Source of the DNA: Xenorhabdus eapokensis
GTDB taxonomy: Bacteria; Pseudomonadota; Gammaproteobacteria; Enterobacterales; Enterobacteriaceae
Length of the DNA: 62,989 nt
Reading direction: 5' to 3'
Assembly: GCF_001908105.1 (NCBI RefSeq)
Contig: NZ_MKGQ01000022.1
Span: 1-62,989 of the forward strand
In this document: piece by piece, positions 1 to 11,711 of the stretch
Position numbering within the stretch: the stretch's first letter is position 1
Layout of the letters: every line of letters begins with the position of its first letter
Notes under the pieces: model-generated
What the model was told of the DNA's origin: nothing
Seen by the model: only the letters and a program-made list of their open reading frames with translations
The model's database searches: none
Program-made: the position numbers and the translations under genes

Positions 1-745
1 AATTGCCCTCATCCAGCGCCGCCAGAACAGTGCCTTTATAGAGCTGGTTAACCGTGAGTGCTGTGGCGTAACCTTCGGTGATAATTACCGTCTCCGGATA
101 CTCTTCCAGCGCTGACACGGGAATAAACGCCCCTTTTTTCTGGCTGCCGGGGAAGAATTTTTTCTCGCCATTGGGTTTGATGATTTGAGCGCCGGTGACT
201 TTTTTATCCAGAGTTGTCAGTACCAGTACTGTCGAATTATCAAACAGTAGCCGCTGATCAAGATGTTGCAGACCCTTTGCAGCCAGATAAGGCGATTGCC
301 CCACGACAGTTTGTGCCATCAGTGCCGCCACTCTTTCAGCAATCGGTAGTGTTGGATAATGGGTTTCTTTGGCTGGCTTGGGGGCTGGCAAAGGTAGCGC
401 CAGTACATTAGCGACAACTTTTGCCGCCCCAATAACAGAGATCCCTTTGATTCTTGCCACTAAATCCAGTCCATCACCATAGTTTGGGGCGTCACACTGA
501 CGGCAATGCCAGTTGCCATGATGGTGATCATCGATAAAGTGAAAACGGTCAGTACCACCGCAGATGGGACAAGCGCCATGTTTACCTTTTGCGGGAATAT
601 CAATACCACAGGCAGGTAGCAGATTTTGCCAGGAATACATAGCCGAGGTTTTGACGGTTTGGATCAGATCAAGCGGTTTTTGGCTGCCTGATGTTTTTTG
701 AACTGTAAATTTGGGACGAGTTTGGGTATGCTGTGTATCAGCCAT
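1..745 (-). CDS. P4-alpha-like primase with zinc-binding and TOPRIM regions (partial)
   Basis: The reading frame is open from an ATG at 745 to the window edge (248 codons), so the C-terminal part is missing. Residues about 55-85 carry a zinc-binding primase motif, CPICGGTDRF, followed by HCRQC. From about residue 165 to the edge the sequence (N-G-E-K-K-F-F-P-G, then VIITEGYATAL and LAALDEGN) matches the TOPRIM-type region of P4 alpha and related phage primases. Such proteins start replication of satellite phages and integrative elements. The gene is on the integrase strand, as expected for an island replication module. Whether a helicase domain follows is not visible. Confidence 0.8.
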   Translation of the reverse strand, partial: MADTQHTQTRPKFTVQKTSGSQKPLDLIQTVKTSAMYSWQNLLPACGIDIPAKGKHGACPICGGTDRFHFIDDHHHGNWHCRQCDAPNYGDGLDLVARIKGISVIGAAKVVANVLALPLPAPKPAKETHYPTLPIAERVAALMAQTVVGQSPYLAAKGLQHLDQRLLFDNSTVLVLTTLDKKVTGAQIIKPNGEKKFFPGSQKKGAFIPVSALEEYPETVIITEGYATALTVNQLYKGTVLAALDEGN

Positions 746-853
746 AATTTTTTACCTTACGAATGGTTATTGGTGAAACGCCTCGCAGTGTTGGTAGCAC
801 TTCGGGGCGTTGTATTTTTATGTTACGTGTCTTATGTCATCTTCTTTTCTGTG

Positions 854-1060
854 TTATGCCGCTCGCGATTCAGCAATACGCTGGGTAATCCAGTCATCAA
901 TCTCTGCTTCAATAAAAGCAACGGAACGTGGGCCAATCTTGACCTGCTGCGGGAATGCACCGTCACTAATTAGTTTGTAGATCCACGCCTTGCTGTAACC
1001 CGTCCTGCGCTGTACTTCTGGCAAACGAATCAGGCTTGTTTTCAATGCTGCCACTGTCAT
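854..1060 (-). CDS. AlpA family phage regulatory protein
   Basis: This is a 68-residue AlpA/excisionase-type winged-helix protein. The pattern LIRLPEVQRRTGYSKAWIYK followed by G-x-F-P-x-x-x-K-I-G-x-R and W-x-x-x-E/D-I-D-D-W is typical of the MerR-like AlpA family, which activates the integrase or promotes excision in P4-like elements. I chose the ATG at 1060 because a good ribosome site (aggag) precedes it; a longer frame from 1096 has no such support. Its position between integrase and primase fits element control. Short length limits certainty on whether it acts as excisionase or activator. Confidence 0.85.
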   Translation of the reverse strand: MTVAALKTSLIRLPEVQRRTGYSKAWIYKLISDGAFPQQVKIGPRSVAFIEAEIDDWITQRIAESRAA

Positions 1061-1199
1061 GTCACTTCTCCTGTTACCCAGTCCCTGAAATATCATCGTG
1101 GACGTTGTTTGATGACAGGCGGATTATTTAAAAAGCAAGATTAAATGAACAGCGTTAATTGTTTTTCTCCCGATGAAAATTAACGGGTTGCAAATTGTA

Positions 1200-2471
1200 T
1201 TAGCGGTTTTTCCTGTCACGCAGCGGTTTGGCGAAGTCATACGGTGTAATGGCTTTTTCCCGGTTCGCATCCAGATAATCCGCCCACCACTGCACCATCA
1301 GCCGCCGTTCATCCAGATGTTTAGAGGTGTGAATATACGCCGCCCGCACGTTGTTTCGTTCGATATGGCTGAGCTGGCGTTCGATGGCATCATCGCTCCA
1401 CAGACCGGATTCACCCATTGCACCGCGCGCCATTGTGCGGAAGCCATGCCCGCAGACATCGGTTTGAGTGTCGTAGCCCATCGCCCGTAATGCCTTGTTA
1501 ACCGTGTTTTCGCTCATAACTTTCGCAGCATCATGATCACTGGGGAATACCACTTCGCAGTTGCCGCTCAGTACGTGCAACTCTTTGAATAACGAGACAG
1601 CTTGACGGCTCAGCGGTACGATGTGATCCGTTTTCATTTTCATGCCGCGTTCAGAAAAGCGAACGCCTTTAATGGGTTGCCTTGTGGCGGGAATTTTCCA
1701 TACCGCGTTTTCAAGGTCGATTTCCTGCCAGCGGGCGAATCTCAACTCACTGGAACGCACAAACGTCAGCAGTGCCAGCTCTACCGCAATCTTGGTCAGC
1801 AGGCGACCGCGATAGGCCGATAAACGGCTCAGGAAATCAGGTAAATATTCATGGGGCAGGGCGGGATGGTGGCGAGATTTTGCAGTGGTAAGTGCGCCGG
1901 TCATATCATTGGCCGGATTGGTTTCCAAAATATCATTCTGGACGGCATAGCGCATGATGGCAGTGATACGCTGACGCAGCCGCTGGGCGATATCGTGTTT
2001 GCCCTGTTCATCAATGGCTTTGACGGGGGCTAAAAGCTGGCTGGTGCGTAACGTGGTAATATCGCGTGTGCCGATATGCGGGAAAATAGACTGCTCAAGG
2101 CTGCGCAGCACTTTTTGACGGTGGCTGTCGCTCCAGCGTTTGTTACTGGCGTGCCATGCACGGGCGACTTCTTCAAACGAATTGACTTTGGCGGGCGTTG
2201 GGGTGCCTTTCTTTTCGGCTTTGGGATCGATGCCTTGTGCCATCAGCTTTTTGGCTTCATCCCGTCTGGCGCGTGCATCGGCTAATGATACGGCGGGATA
2301 GACACCAAATGCCAGACGGTCTTCTTTCTTATCGGTCGGGCGGTAATACTTCATCCGCCAGTATTTTGAGCCGCGTGACGAGACTTCTAAATAAAGACCG
2401 CCGCCATCGGCGAGTTTGTAGGTTTTTTCTTTGGGCTTTGCAGTGTCGATTTGCCGGGCGTTTAGTTTCAT
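1200..2471 (-). CDS. int: P4-type site-specific tyrosine integrase
   Basis: A 423-residue tyrosine recombinase. The N-terminal arm-binding DUF4102-type region (ADGGGLYLEV, then KYWRMKYYRP) begins near residue 20. The catalytic domain has the first Arg in TFVRSSELRF, the HxxR box in GHGFRTMARG and the late His/Tyr region (LSHIERNNVRAAYIHT). These are hallmarks of P4-family integrases that recombine at tRNA 3' ends. The frame stays open upstream into the tRNA, but the ATG at 2471 gives the family-typical start (MKLNARQIDTAKPKEK), with an AAGG about 10 bases ahead. The neighbouring tRNA-Phe is its probable target. It looks intact. Confidence 0.93.
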   Translation of the reverse strand: MKLNARQIDTAKPKEKTYKLADGGGLYLEVSSRGSKYWRMKYYRPTDKKEDRLAFGVYPAVSLADARARRDEAKKLMAQGIDPKAEKKGTPTPAKVNSFEEVARAWHASNKRWSDSHRQKVLRSLEQSIFPHIGTRDITTLRTSQLLAPVKAIDEQGKHDIAQRLRQRITAIMRYAVQNDILETNPANDMTGALTTAKSRHHPALPHEYLPDFLSRLSAYRGRLLTKIAVELALLTFVRSSELRFARWQEIDLENAVWKIPATRQPIKGVRFSERGMKMKTDHIVPLSRQAVSLFKELHVLSGNCEVVFPSDHDAAKVMSENTVNKALRAMGYDTQTDVCGHGFRTMARGAMGESGLWSDDAIERQLSHIERNNVRAAYIHTSKHLDERRLMVQWWADYLDANREKAITPYDFAKPLRDRKNR

Positions 2472-2636
2472 TATTAAGGGCATCCTTGTAATCGAACGGT
2501 AAGTGCCCCGAATTATGCCCTTCGCTGCATCTTGATTGCAACAGACGAAACTAGACCTAAAAATAAGAATTGATGTTGATTTTGCTGGATTTAGCAGGAA
2601 TTGTTTGACTGGGCTGGACTTCACTGAAATTTGAAG

Positions 2637-2712
2637 TGGTGCCCGGAGGCGGAATCGAACCACCGACACGGGGATTTTCAATCCCCTGCTCTACCGACTG
2701 AGCTATCCGGGC
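2637..2712 (-). tRNA. pheU: tRNA-Phe (GAA)
   Basis: A complete 76-base tRNA on the minus strand. The acceptor stem pairs GCCCGGA with TCCGGGC, the anticodon loop reads TTGAAAA with anticodon GAA, the T loop is GTTCGATTC and CCA is encoded. It differs from E. coli tRNA-Phe mainly in the T-stem pairs. The symbol pheU follows the neighbouring yjdC-dsbD gene order. Its 3' end faces the integrase, which marks it as the element's attachment site. Confidence 0.97.
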
Positions 2713-2841
2713 TAACGGGGCGCATTAAACCGTATTCAGCCTAATCCGTCAAACACTTTCTGCAAAAAAAACATAAAAATTGATTGCTTGCTGCATTTTT
2801 ACGCCATCTTGGTGTAATTATTCAGCTAAGGACACTTTTTA

Positions 2842-3414
2842 TTAACTTAACGCACCATTTTTTCGGCATTTTGCGATGGTTAGAATATCTTGAGCCAGCA
2901 GTTTCGCGGTAATCACATCTTCAAGCTTTCGTTTCACCAATAGCTTACTGAGACACCCCTCAAGGATAAGTTCCATCTGTTGGGCGACTTGCTGACTGTC
3001 GTCAATATCAAGTTGTTGTAATAATTTTTCCGTGTAATGGAAAGAGTTTTGTTTTTGCAATTCGGCTAATTGGTGAATTGGATGGTCAACGTCAGGAAAA
3101 GCGCTGCAAGCAGCAATAAACAGGCAGCCTGGATAATGCTGTTCCTGGACTTTTTTCTGGAGCGCATCGTAGCGTGCCAGTAATTTTTGCTCAGGGCTTA
3201 AGGCTTCATCTAACAAGGTTTGGCGCTGCCAGATTTCAATTTGCTGGCCGTGGTAGCGTAGGCAGTCGTAGAGTAGGGCTTCACGATCAGGCCAAAAATG
3301 TTTTATATGGTCGGTCTCAATGTCAAAAGGAGTTAAAAGTGTCTCTAGTGTTGCTGACAGGCCATGTTGCTCCAATAAGTTCAGGACATGGCTAAGCATA
3401 TATTCACGTTGCAC
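2842..3414 (-). CDS. yjdC: TetR-family regulator YjdC
   Basis: A 190-residue protein colinear with E. coli YjdC. Shared segments include LLARYDALQ, YPGCLFIAAC, HPIHQLAELQK and QQMELILEGCLSKLLV. The N-terminal third is the TetR-type DNA-binding domain and the rest is the ligand domain. It follows dsbD by only 24 bases on the same strand, so both probably share a transcript, as in E. coli. Its target is not established from the sequence; autoregulation of the dsbD-yjdC unit is a reasonable guess. Confidence 0.88.
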   Translation of the reverse strand: MQREYMLSHVLNLLEQHGLSATLETLLTPFDIETDHIKHFWPDREALLYDCLRYHGQQIEIWQRQTLLDEALSPEQKLLARYDALQKKVQEQHYPGCLFIAACSAFPDVDHPIHQLAELQKQNSFHYTEKLLQQLDIDDSQQVAQQMELILEGCLSKLLVKRKLEDVITAKLLAQDILTIAKCRKNGALS

Positions 3415-3438
3415 GGTGGATCTCCTTCCGGATTGTTT

Positions 3439-5145
3439 TTATTGTAGATGTTGTAATTGTTGTACATGCTGGTTAAAACGCTGGGCGTTCATAAATCCAT
3501 TGACTCGCGAACCAGTTAGCTCTTTTCCCTTATCGAAAAACAAGATAGTGGGGAGTCCCAGCACTCGCAGTTTTTGCAATAATTCTTTTTGTTTTGGCGT
3601 GTTATTCGTGATATTTGCCTGCAACAAGAGAAATTGATTTAATTGTGCCTGTACTTGTGGATCACTGAAAGTATATTTTTCAAACTCTTTGCAGGCTACA
3701 CACCAATCAGCATACAGATCTAACATAATCGGTCGATGGTGATTTTCAGCCAGAATTTGACTTAATTCTTGCCAATCAGAGATTTGTTGAAATTGTAAAG
3801 TGGCTTTTTGTTGTTCTGATACAGAGTTTCCCCATACCCAATCTTGCAAAGGACGTGAAGCGATGAGTGCTAAAGCCAGCAAGATGACTTGTAAAGTCCG
3901 CACCCAGCCGTTTTTACTGTTTAAGGTTAATGCGAACGCCCAACTAAGGAAAGAAACTGCCAATAAACTCCACAATATTATGCCCCATGTGTCACCAAGT
4001 ACACGTTCTAGCAGGAAGGCTGGCAAGGCCAATATAATAAATCCAAAAGCCTCTTTAACGTATTGCATCCACGGGCCGCTGCGTGGCAGGAGTTTGTGAC
4101 CAAATAGTGTGACGGCGATAAGCGGTAAGCCCATTCCCAAGGCATAGAGGTACAAGGTCAAGCCGCCGACCAATGTATTACCGCTTTGAGCGATATAAAG
4201 CAAAATAGCACTGAGCGGTGCGGTCGTGCAGGGAGAAGCAATTAACCCTGCCAAGGCTCCCATCACAAATACACCAATATAAGAGCCGCTTTGCTGTTGG
4301 TTGCTCCAATCCACGAGGCGAGTCTGGAGCGAGGAAGGAAGTTGTAATGTATATAGACCAAACATTGATAAGGCGAGCAAGATAAACAGCGCTGACAGCC
4401 CTACGAGAATGTAAGGATTTTGCAGAGCAGCCTGAAATTGTAAGCCAGCCGCCGCGACGACTAAACCAAGTACGGTGTAAGTGAGCGCCATTCCCTGAAC
4501 GTAACTCATAGCGAGCCAAAAGATCCTTTTTAGGCTTTCAGGACGTTTTTGACCCAAAATAATGCTGGAAATCAGCGGATACATGGGCAGTATGCAGGGA
4601 GTGAACGCAATGCCAATGCCAATTAATAACGCCCAGAGTGGCGAAAATGGCACATCATGGGATTCGGATGGTATCGCAGTTTCATTACCTGATAGGGCGG
4701 AGGTAGTAACGGCTTGCAATGGTACGTTTAGGGTCTCAGGTGGATAACAATAACCCGCTTCTGCACATCCTTGATATGTGACCTGGAGAGCGCCGTTATT
4801 GGTAGCTGACAGAATGGGAATATCAATCCGTGCGGATTGAAAATAGACTTCTGTCTTACCAAAAAACTCATCTTCATGGCCTGCACCTTTAGCGTATGTA
4901 ATTTTCCCCAATGACACTTCTTGATTGGGAATAATGTTGAATTGTTTTCGATAAAGGTAATAACCAGGTTTGATATCCCAGTTCAGTGTGAGTTTATTTT
5001 CTTGTTGCTGAAAATCAAACACGAATGCTTGATCAGCAGGAAGGTAGAGACTTTTCCCCGCTTGCTCAAACAGTGCGCTAGCTTTGTCAGGAGACAGCGC
5101 GATGCCACTGAACAATAGAAACAACATAAGAATACGTTTCATCAT
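3439..5145 (-). CDS. dsbD: Thiol:disulfide interchange protein DsbD
   Basis: A 568-residue inner-membrane protein (E. coli DsbD is about 565) that passes electrons from cytoplasmic thioredoxin to periplasmic DsbC, DsbG and CcmG. The order is signal peptide, periplasmic alpha domain with the [12 protein letters not shown] cysteine pair, a membrane domain of about eight helices with cysteines in [10 protein letters not shown] and ASPCTTAP, and a C-terminal thioredoxin-like gamma domain with CVAC in [13 protein letters not shown]. All six key cysteines are present. Two adjacent ATGs at 5145 and 5142 make the exact start uncertain by one codon. E. coli cutA, normally just upstream, is absent here. 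Confidence 0.97.
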   Translation of the reverse strand: MMKRILMLFLLFSGIALSPDKASALFEQAGKSLYLPADQAFVFDFQQQENKLTLNWDIKPGYYLYRKQFNIIPNQEVSLGKITYAKGAGHEDEFFGKTEVYFQSARIDIPILSATNNGALQVTYQGCAEAGYCYPPETLNVPLQAVTTSALSGNETAIPSESHDVPFSPLWALLIGIGIAFTPCILPMYPLISSIILGQKRPESLKRIFWLAMSYVQGMALTYTVLGLVVAAAGLQFQAALQNPYILVGLSALFILLALSMFGLYTLQLPSSLQTRLVDWSNQQQSGSYIGVFVMGALAGLIASPCTTAPLSAILLYIAQSGNTLVGGLTLYLYALGMGLPLIAVTLFGHKLLPRSGPWMQYVKEAFGFIILALPAFLLERVLGDTWGIILWSLLAVSFLSWAFALTLNSKNGWVRTLQVILLALALIASRPLQDWVWGNSVSEQQKATLQFQQISDWQELSQILAENHHRPIMLDLYADWCVACKEFEKYTFSDPQVQAQLNQFLLLQANITNNTPKQKELLQKLRVLGLPTILFFDKGKELTGSRVNGFMNAQRFNQHVQQLQHLQ

Positions 5146-5299
5146 AAGATAATCTTTGACCTGCCTGTATCGTAAGTTTGATTTGGGAAATTTATTAGAA
5201 TCTGCACTATAACTGATGACGCTTATAGCAGAAAGTCACTTGTTCAATATTAAGACAATAGTGTTTTTTGACAGGAAAAGATAGGCAAGGAAGGAAGTT

Positions 5300-5321
5300 T
5301 CAGGGGCTGGCATGCCCCTGA
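5300..5321 (-). terminator. Hairpin downstream of dcuA
   Basis: An 8-base perfect inverted repeat, TCAGGGGC and GCCCCTGA with a 6-base loop, lies 33 bases past the dcuA stop. In the minus direction the following tract (AAACTTCC) is poor in T, so it may act as an mRNA 3' end stabiliser rather than an efficient terminator. Confidence 0.55.
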
Positions 5322-5353
5322 AATAATGATGATAAACAATCGAAATTGTAAAG

Positions 5354-6655
5354 CTACAAGATAATACCACCAAACAGGAAACCGAATGTGACCGCCAATA
5401 CAACGGCAAGAGTACCTGGAATAAAGAATGGATGATTGAAGACAAAACGCCCGATACGAGTGGTGCCGGTATCATCCATCTGTACAGCGGCAACCAGTGT
5501 TGGATAAGTTGGCAGAATAAACAGACCAGACACCGCAGAGAACGAAGCAATCGCTGTTAATGGAGTCACACTCAGTGCCAGAGCCATTGGCATCAATGCC
5601 TTAGCTGTTGCTGCTTGTGAATAGAGCAAAGCTGAACAGAAGAAGAAAATGATTGCCAGTAGCCACGGTTGAGCATGAATCAAACTGCCTGCGGTTTCTT
5701 TGATCCAATCGAGATTAGCCTGTACAAAAGTATCCCCCAGCCATGCAACCCCTAAAATACAGATACATGCGCTCATGCCGGCTTTGAAAGTGCTTGAGTT
5801 CAGGATGGCATCGGTATCGACGGAGCAAATAATAGTGGTGAGGGTAGCGATACTGAGCATGATGATCAAAATCGCATTTGTGGTGTTCATCAGGGGTTTT
5901 TCAACCAGGCCGACGCTTGGGCTATTGATAATGGCATAAATGACAACACTCACAACACCTAACAGGAACAACAGAACAGAGCATTTTGCTTTGGGTTTGA
6001 TTTGAATTTGGCTGGCACCCCGCATTTCTATCAAACCATCTTCAAGGCGTTTTTGGTAAACAGGATCATTCGCCAGTTTGGCATCAAAAAGCCATGAAAT
6101 AATGAATGACATGAGGATGATGGCGCAAAATGTTGAAGGTAGTAATACCATTAATAGGTGGATATAGCTGATGCCTTGCCCTTCCATAATCGATGCCATA
6201 TAAACCACCGCCGCAAAAATCGGCGAAGCCGTGATCCCAATCTGGGCAGCAACAACGGCAGTAGAGAGTGGACGGCATGGTTTTATGCCTTGCTCTTTGG
6301 CAACCTCTGTAATAACAGGCAATGTTGCCAGTGAGATGTTTCCCGTACCGGCAAATAGCGTCAGAAAATAAGTGACGATCGGCGCAAGGATTGTGATGTA
6401 TTTGGGATTCTTACGCAGTAATTTTTCAGTTTGCTGAACGAGATAATCTAGTCCCCCAGCCACTTGCATGGCTGATATCGCAGCAATGACGGCCATGATA
6501 ATTGAAATAACATCAAATGGAATACTGCCTGGTTTAACACCGATGGCGGCGAGGACGAGAACACCGATTCCACCAGCAAAACCAATCCCAATTCCCCCTA
6601 GTCGTGCTCCCAAAAAAATGGCCAGCAGAACGATAGCTAATTCTACGGCTAACAT
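5354..6655 (-). CDS. dcuA: Anaerobic C4-dicarboxylate transporter DcuA
   Basis: A 433-residue polytopic inner-membrane protein, the usual length for DcuA/DcuB. The N-terminal MLAVELAIVLLAIFLGARLG and the conserved GTGNISLATLPVI and PIFAAVVYMASI segments match the Dcu family, which exchanges aspartate, fumarate or malate for succinate. It lies 139 bases downstream of aspA with a hairpin between, as in E. coli, where aspA-dcuA read-through occurs. Together the pair imports aspartate and releases fumarate for anaerobic respiration. No damage is visible. Confidence 0.95.
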   Translation of the reverse strand: MLAVELAIVLLAIFLGARLGGIGIGFAGGIGVLVLAAIGVKPGSIPFDVISIIMAVIAAISAMQVAGGLDYLVQQTEKLLRKNPKYITILAPIVTYFLTLFAGTGNISLATLPVITEVAKEQGIKPCRPLSTAVVAAQIGITASPIFAAVVYMASIMEGQGISYIHLLMVLLPSTFCAIILMSFIISWLFDAKLANDPVYQKRLEDGLIEMRGASQIQIKPKAKCSVLLFLLGVVSVVIYAIINSPSVGLVEKPLMNTTNAILIIMLSIATLTTIICSVDTDAILNSSTFKAGMSACICILGVAWLGDTFVQANLDWIKETAGSLIHAQPWLLAIIFFFCSALLYSQAATAKALMPMALALSVTPLTAIASFSAVSGLFILPTYPTLVAAVQMDDTGTTRIGRFVFNHPFFIPGTLAVVLAVTFGFLFGGIIL

Positions 6656-6719
6656 GTTAAATACTCCTTCATTTATTTAGTATTATGAAAATCTATGGTT
6701 AATAGTTTGTGTTTGCGGA

Positions 6720-6759
6720 AAATTAAAAAGGCACGCTTCCGGTTGGAATAGCGTGCCTT
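6720..6759 (-). terminator. Rho-independent terminator after aspA
   Basis: In the minus direction a 10-base stem (AAGGCACGCT with AGCGTGCCTT, 12-base loop) is followed by TTTTTAATT. It lies 36 bases after the aspA stop and before dcuA, and would make dcuA expression partly dependent on read-through. Confidence 0.85.
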
Positions 6760-6794
6760 AATAATTAAGACGAACTCGTTATTATAATCATTAA

Positions 6795-8219
6795 TCAGTC
6801 ATCAAAACGTTTTGCTTTATAAGTTGGATGTTTTAGGTTCTCAACGGAGAAAATATCATCTAATTCAGTTTCGGTCAGTAAACCGCGTTCAAGCACGACT
6901 TCACGGACGCTTTTGCCCGTTTCAGCACAGATCTTGCCCACGATATCGCCATTGTGGTGACCAATAAATGGGTTCAGATAAGTCACGATCCCGATGGAGT
7001 TGAATACGAAACTTTCGCAGACTTCTTTATTAGCAGTAATACCGTTGATACATTTTTCAACCAAATTACGGCATGCATTGCTCAGGATAGCTATAGATTC
7101 AAACATAGCCTGACCAATTGCAGGTTCCATTACATTAAGCTGTAACTGACCCGCTTCTGCTGCCATAGTGACACAGGTATCGTTACCAATGACTTTGAAG
7201 CAAACCTGGTTAACAACTTCTGGCACAACGGGGTTAACTTTCGCTGGCATGATAGAAGAACCTGCCTGCAATTCTGGCAGGTTGATTTCATTCAGGCCAG
7301 CACGAGGGCCGGAAGAGAGCAGACGCAAGTCATTACAAATCTTGGACATCTTAACCGCCAGACGCTTCAACGCGCTGTGCACCATGACGTAAGCTCCACA
7401 GTCAGAAGTAGCTTCTATCAAATCTTCTGCGGGTTGGCAAGGCAATCCTGTGACTTCGGCCAATTTTTCAACGACCAGTTTTTGGTAACCTGGGGCAGTA
7501 TTCAGGCCAGTACCGATCGCTGTCGCGCCAAGGTTTACTTCCAGCAGCAGCTCTGCCGTGCGATTGATGTTTTTGATCTCTTCTTTCAATAGCACGGAAA
7601 AAGCACGGAATTCTTGACCCAGAGTCATTGGAACCGCATCTTGCAGTTGGGTACGACCCATTTTCAGGATGTCGTCGAATTCAACCCCTTTTTTGTCGAA
7701 GCCTTCTTTCAGCAATTCGATGGAATCAATCAAATGCATCAAGGAATTATAAACAGCAATACGGAAGCCAGTAGGATAAGCGTCATTGGTTGATTGGCTT
7801 TTGTTCAGGTGATCATTTGGGTTCAGGTACTCATATTGACCTTTTTGATGTCCCATCAACTCCAGGCCGATATTTGCTAACACCTCATTAGTATTCATAT
7901 TCAATGAGGTACCGGCACCACCCTGAAAGACATCAACAGGGAATTGATCCATACATTTGCTTTTGATGAGAATTTCATCGCATGCTTTGACGATGATGTC
8001 TGCCACTTTTCCAGGAATAGTATGGAGTTCTTTGTTTGCCAGTGCCGCGGCTTTTTTCACCATCACCATGCCGCGGATAAATTCAGGCACATTGTTGATG
8101 GTACGGTCACTGATATAAAAGTTTTCAATCGCACGCAGAGTGTGAATACCGTAGTAGGCTTCAGCAGGAACTTCTCGTTTACCTAACAGGTCTTCTTCGA
8201 TACGAATGTTGTTTGACAT
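6795..8219 (-). CDS. aspA: Aspartate ammonia-lyase (aspartase)
   Basis: A 474-residue fumarase/aspartase superfamily enzyme that converts L-aspartate to fumarate and ammonia. The superfamily signature [12 protein letters not shown] and the substrate-binding segments [10 protein letters not shown] and [11 protein letters not shown] are intact. The frame is open further upstream, but the ATG at 8219 has an AGAAGG ribosome site and gives the family start [18 protein letters not shown]. It is paired with dcuA for aspartate-fumarate metabolism. A CRP-like site lies upstream. Confidence 0.97.
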   Translation of the reverse strand: MSNNIRIEEDLLGKREVPAEAYYGIHTLRAIENFYISDRTINNVPEFIRGMVMVKKAAALANKELHTIPGKVADIIVKACDEILIKSKCMDQFPVDVFQGGAGTSLNMNTNEVLANIGLELMGHQKGQYEYLNPNDHLNKSQSTNDAYPTGFRIAVYNSLMHLIDSIELLKEGFDKKGVEFDDILKMGRTQLQDAVPMTLGQEFRAFSVLLKEEIKNINRTAELLLEVNLGATAIGTGLNTAPGYQKLVVEKLAEVTGLPCQPAEDLIEATSDCGAYVMVHSALKRLAVKMSKICNDLRLLSSGPRAGLNEINLPELQAGSSIMPAKVNPVVPEVVNQVCFKVIGNDTCVTMAAEAGQLQLNVMEPAIGQAMFESIAILSNACRNLVEKCINGITANKEVCESFVFNSIGIVTYLNPFIGHHNGDIVGKICAETGKSVREVVLERGLLTETELDDIFSVENLKHPTYKAKRFDD

Positions 8220-8365
8220 GAGAACCTTCTTAAAATTGGATACGTTTTTTGACTGTTCTATTACGTGTTTGTTGAAAAATAATGTTGCCGACAACAATTT
8301 CCCTGATATTAGACACTTATCATGAAATTGCTGGCGCGATCATATGTGGATTTGTCAAAAATGCC

Positions 8366-8431
8366 TTGAACCTGGATCACTTTATAGTGCTATTTTATTA
8401 ATGAAATACCATATGTGTGACTAAGGTCACG
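8366..8431. promoter_or_regulatory. aspA-fxsA intergenic control region with CRP site
   Basis: Between divergent aspA and fxsA, 8416-8431 reads TGTGA-CTAAGG-TCACG, a near-perfect match to the CRP consensus TGTGA-N6-TCACA. About 50 bases away, 8366-8379 (TTGAA-CCTG-GATCA) weakly resembles an FNR site. E. coli aspA is known to be activated by CRP, so the first site most likely serves aspA. The FNR assignment is tentative. Confidence 0.7.
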
Positions 8432-8551
8432 ATTACGGAGAGAAAAAGTTAAGAGTTCGAAGTATTGAAAATGATCACAATTATCCCCACATGTGTTATC
8501 TAACACCATATTATGTGATCTAACCCTCAATAATAATGAAAGGAGAACCAC

Positions 8552-9085
8552 GTGCGTTGGCTCCCGCTTATCTTTATATGCCTTCTGGTTTACATCGAGT
8601 CTGTTCTGTTTGTGCGGATTGCCTCTGAAGTTGGGGTCTTGTTGACTCTGTTACTGGTTATTCTTACATCTTGTCTTGGTGTATCCCTTGTGCGTAATCA
8701 AGGCATCAAGAATTTTATCTCTATGCAGCAAAAACTCGCAGCCGGTGAGAGTCCTGCGCAAGAGGCTGTAAAAAGCGTTTCTTTGGTTATGGCTGGTTTT
8801 TTGCTGATATTGCCCGGTTTTTTCACCGATTTTCTCGGCTTACTGCTGTTATTGTCTCCCGTGCAGAAACTGCTGACAGCGAAGTTATTGCCTCATATTA
8901 AGTTTTACCGCCCAAATACTTTTTATGGTTCCGGTAATCATGAGGGCGGTTATGGTCAGAACGGGCAGACTTTTGAGGGGGAATATGAACGCAGGCAAGA
9001 TGATGCTTCCCATACATTGGATGACCAAAAATCCGCTGAACAAAAGAATTATGGTGAGTCTGGTCATGAACGCAATAAGAAATGA
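8552..9085 (+). CDS. fxsA: Membrane protein FxsA
   Basis: A 177-residue FxsA family inner-membrane protein. It starts at a GTG preceded by AAAGGAG. Three to four hydrophobic segments fill residues 1-115, with the conserved LVRNQGIKNF and LILPGFFTDFLGLLLL stretches; the rest is a hydrophilic Gly/Glu-rich tail. In E. coli, FxsA overproduction relieves exclusion of phage T7 by the F plasmid, and its normal role is unclear. It precedes groES, with E. coli's intervening yjeH absent. Confidence 0.93.
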   Translation: MRWLPLIFICLLVYIESVLFVRIASEVGVLLTLLLVILTSCLGVSLVRNQGIKNFISMQQKLAAGESPAQEAVKSVSLVMAGFLLILPGFFTDFLGLLLLLSPVQKLLTAKLLPHIKFYRPNTFYGSGNHEGGYGQNGQTFEGEYERRQDDASHTLDDQKSAEQKNYGESGHERNKK

Positions 9086-9147
9086 TTGCCTGCGTTGACT
9101 GAAATTTCAATGAGTAAGAAAAAAGTAAAATATTTTTGTTATCCACC

Positions 9148-9176
9148 CTTGAAGTCATGATCTCAAGCCCCAATTT
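9148..9176 (+). promoter_or_regulatory. Sigma32 (heat-shock) promoter of groES-groEL
   Basis: The -35 element CTTGAAG at 9148-9154 and the -10 element CCCCAATTT at 9168-9176 are separated by 13 bases. This fits the sigma32 consensus (CTTGAAA-N13-15-CCCCATNT) and the position of the E. coli groE promoter, about 80 bases ahead of the groES ATG. Confidence 0.88.
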
Positions 9177-9180
9177 GTAG

Positions 9181-9552
<372 letters not shown>

Positions 9553-9599
9553 TAGAGAATCTTATTTACGCTTAGATCTTCTTAATTGAATGAATTTAA

Positions 9600-11258
<1,659 letters not shown>

Positions 11259-11307
11259 TGCTGTTCATCCTGATGATGGCATTACCCATCCGTTAGGATA
11301 AGCCTTT

Positions 11308-11342
11308 AAAGGCGAGCAGGGAAAACTTGCTCGCCTTTTTAT
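11308..11342 (+). terminator. Rho-independent terminator of groES-groEL
   Basis: A stem of GGCGAGCA with TGCTCGCC, preceded by AAA and followed by TTTTTATTT, lies about 50 bases past the groEL stop. Confidence 0.93.
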
Positions 11343-11369
11343 TTGTTCCTATAACCAATGAGGGAAGTT

Positions 11370-11711
11370 ATGCGAATTAAAATTTTATTTGGTGCGTCAG
11401 TATTACTATTGGCAGGGTGCACAACAACTCATCAATTAACCTCTGCTGGCGCTAATGTGCGTTTTGTGGATACACAACCAAATAGTCAATGCCAACGGTT
11501 AGGTGAAGTTACGGGAACTCAAAGCAACTGGCTCAATGGTGTTAGCAATGAGAGCAGTTCTATGCGCAGTGCAGCCAATGACTTACGTAATAAAGCGGCT
11601 GAAATGGGTGGCAATGTTATTTATGGCATCAATAGTCCATCAGAGGGCTTGCTGGCGAGTTTTGTTCCTCTTGATAGTAAAATGGTTGGTCAGGTCTATA
11701 AGTGCCCTTAG
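11370..11711 (+). CDS. yjeI: DUF4156 lipoprotein YjeI
   Basis: A 113-residue predicted outer- or inner-membrane lipoprotein. A short signal peptide ends in the lipobox LLAGC, with the cysteine near residue 17. The mature part contains the DUF4156 patterns CQRLGEVTGTQ and NDLRNKAAEMGGNVIYG. The ATG at 11370 (MRIKILFG) is preferred over one at 11358 because GAGGG precedes it at the right distance. Function is unknown. The position downstream of groEL matches E. coli yjeI; yjeJ is missing. Confidence 0.9.
   Translation: MRIKILFGASVLLLAGCTTTHQLTSAGANVRFVDTQPNSQCQRLGEVTGTQSNWLNGVSNESSSMRSAANDLRNKAAEMGGNVIYGINSPSEGLLASFVPLDSKMVGQVYKCP

Larger units (their letters stand above)
1..2637. mobile_element. 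Right end of a tRNA-Phe-integrated element (P4-like island)
   Basis: A P4-type tyrosine integrase gene lies directly beside the 3' end of a tRNA-Phe gene, followed leftwards by an AlpA-type regulator and a P4-alpha-like primase, all on the minus strand. This is the usual arrangement of satellite-phage-like islands that use a tRNA 3' end as attB. The tRNA is intact, so the att core should lie within roughly 2637-2670. The other att copy is outside the window. In E. coli the tRNA-Phe gene pheU sits beside yjdC-dsbD, as here, and it is a known island insertion point. The left boundary and cargo cannot be seen. Confidence 0.8.

Noticed and set aside
698..973. 91-codon plus-strand frame between primase and AlpA genes
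   Set aside because: It overlaps both minus-strand genes and shows no domain.
5146..5353. Possible cutA between dsbD and dcuA, as in E. coli
   Set aside because: The gap is only about 210 bases and no CutA-like sequence is present in any frame.
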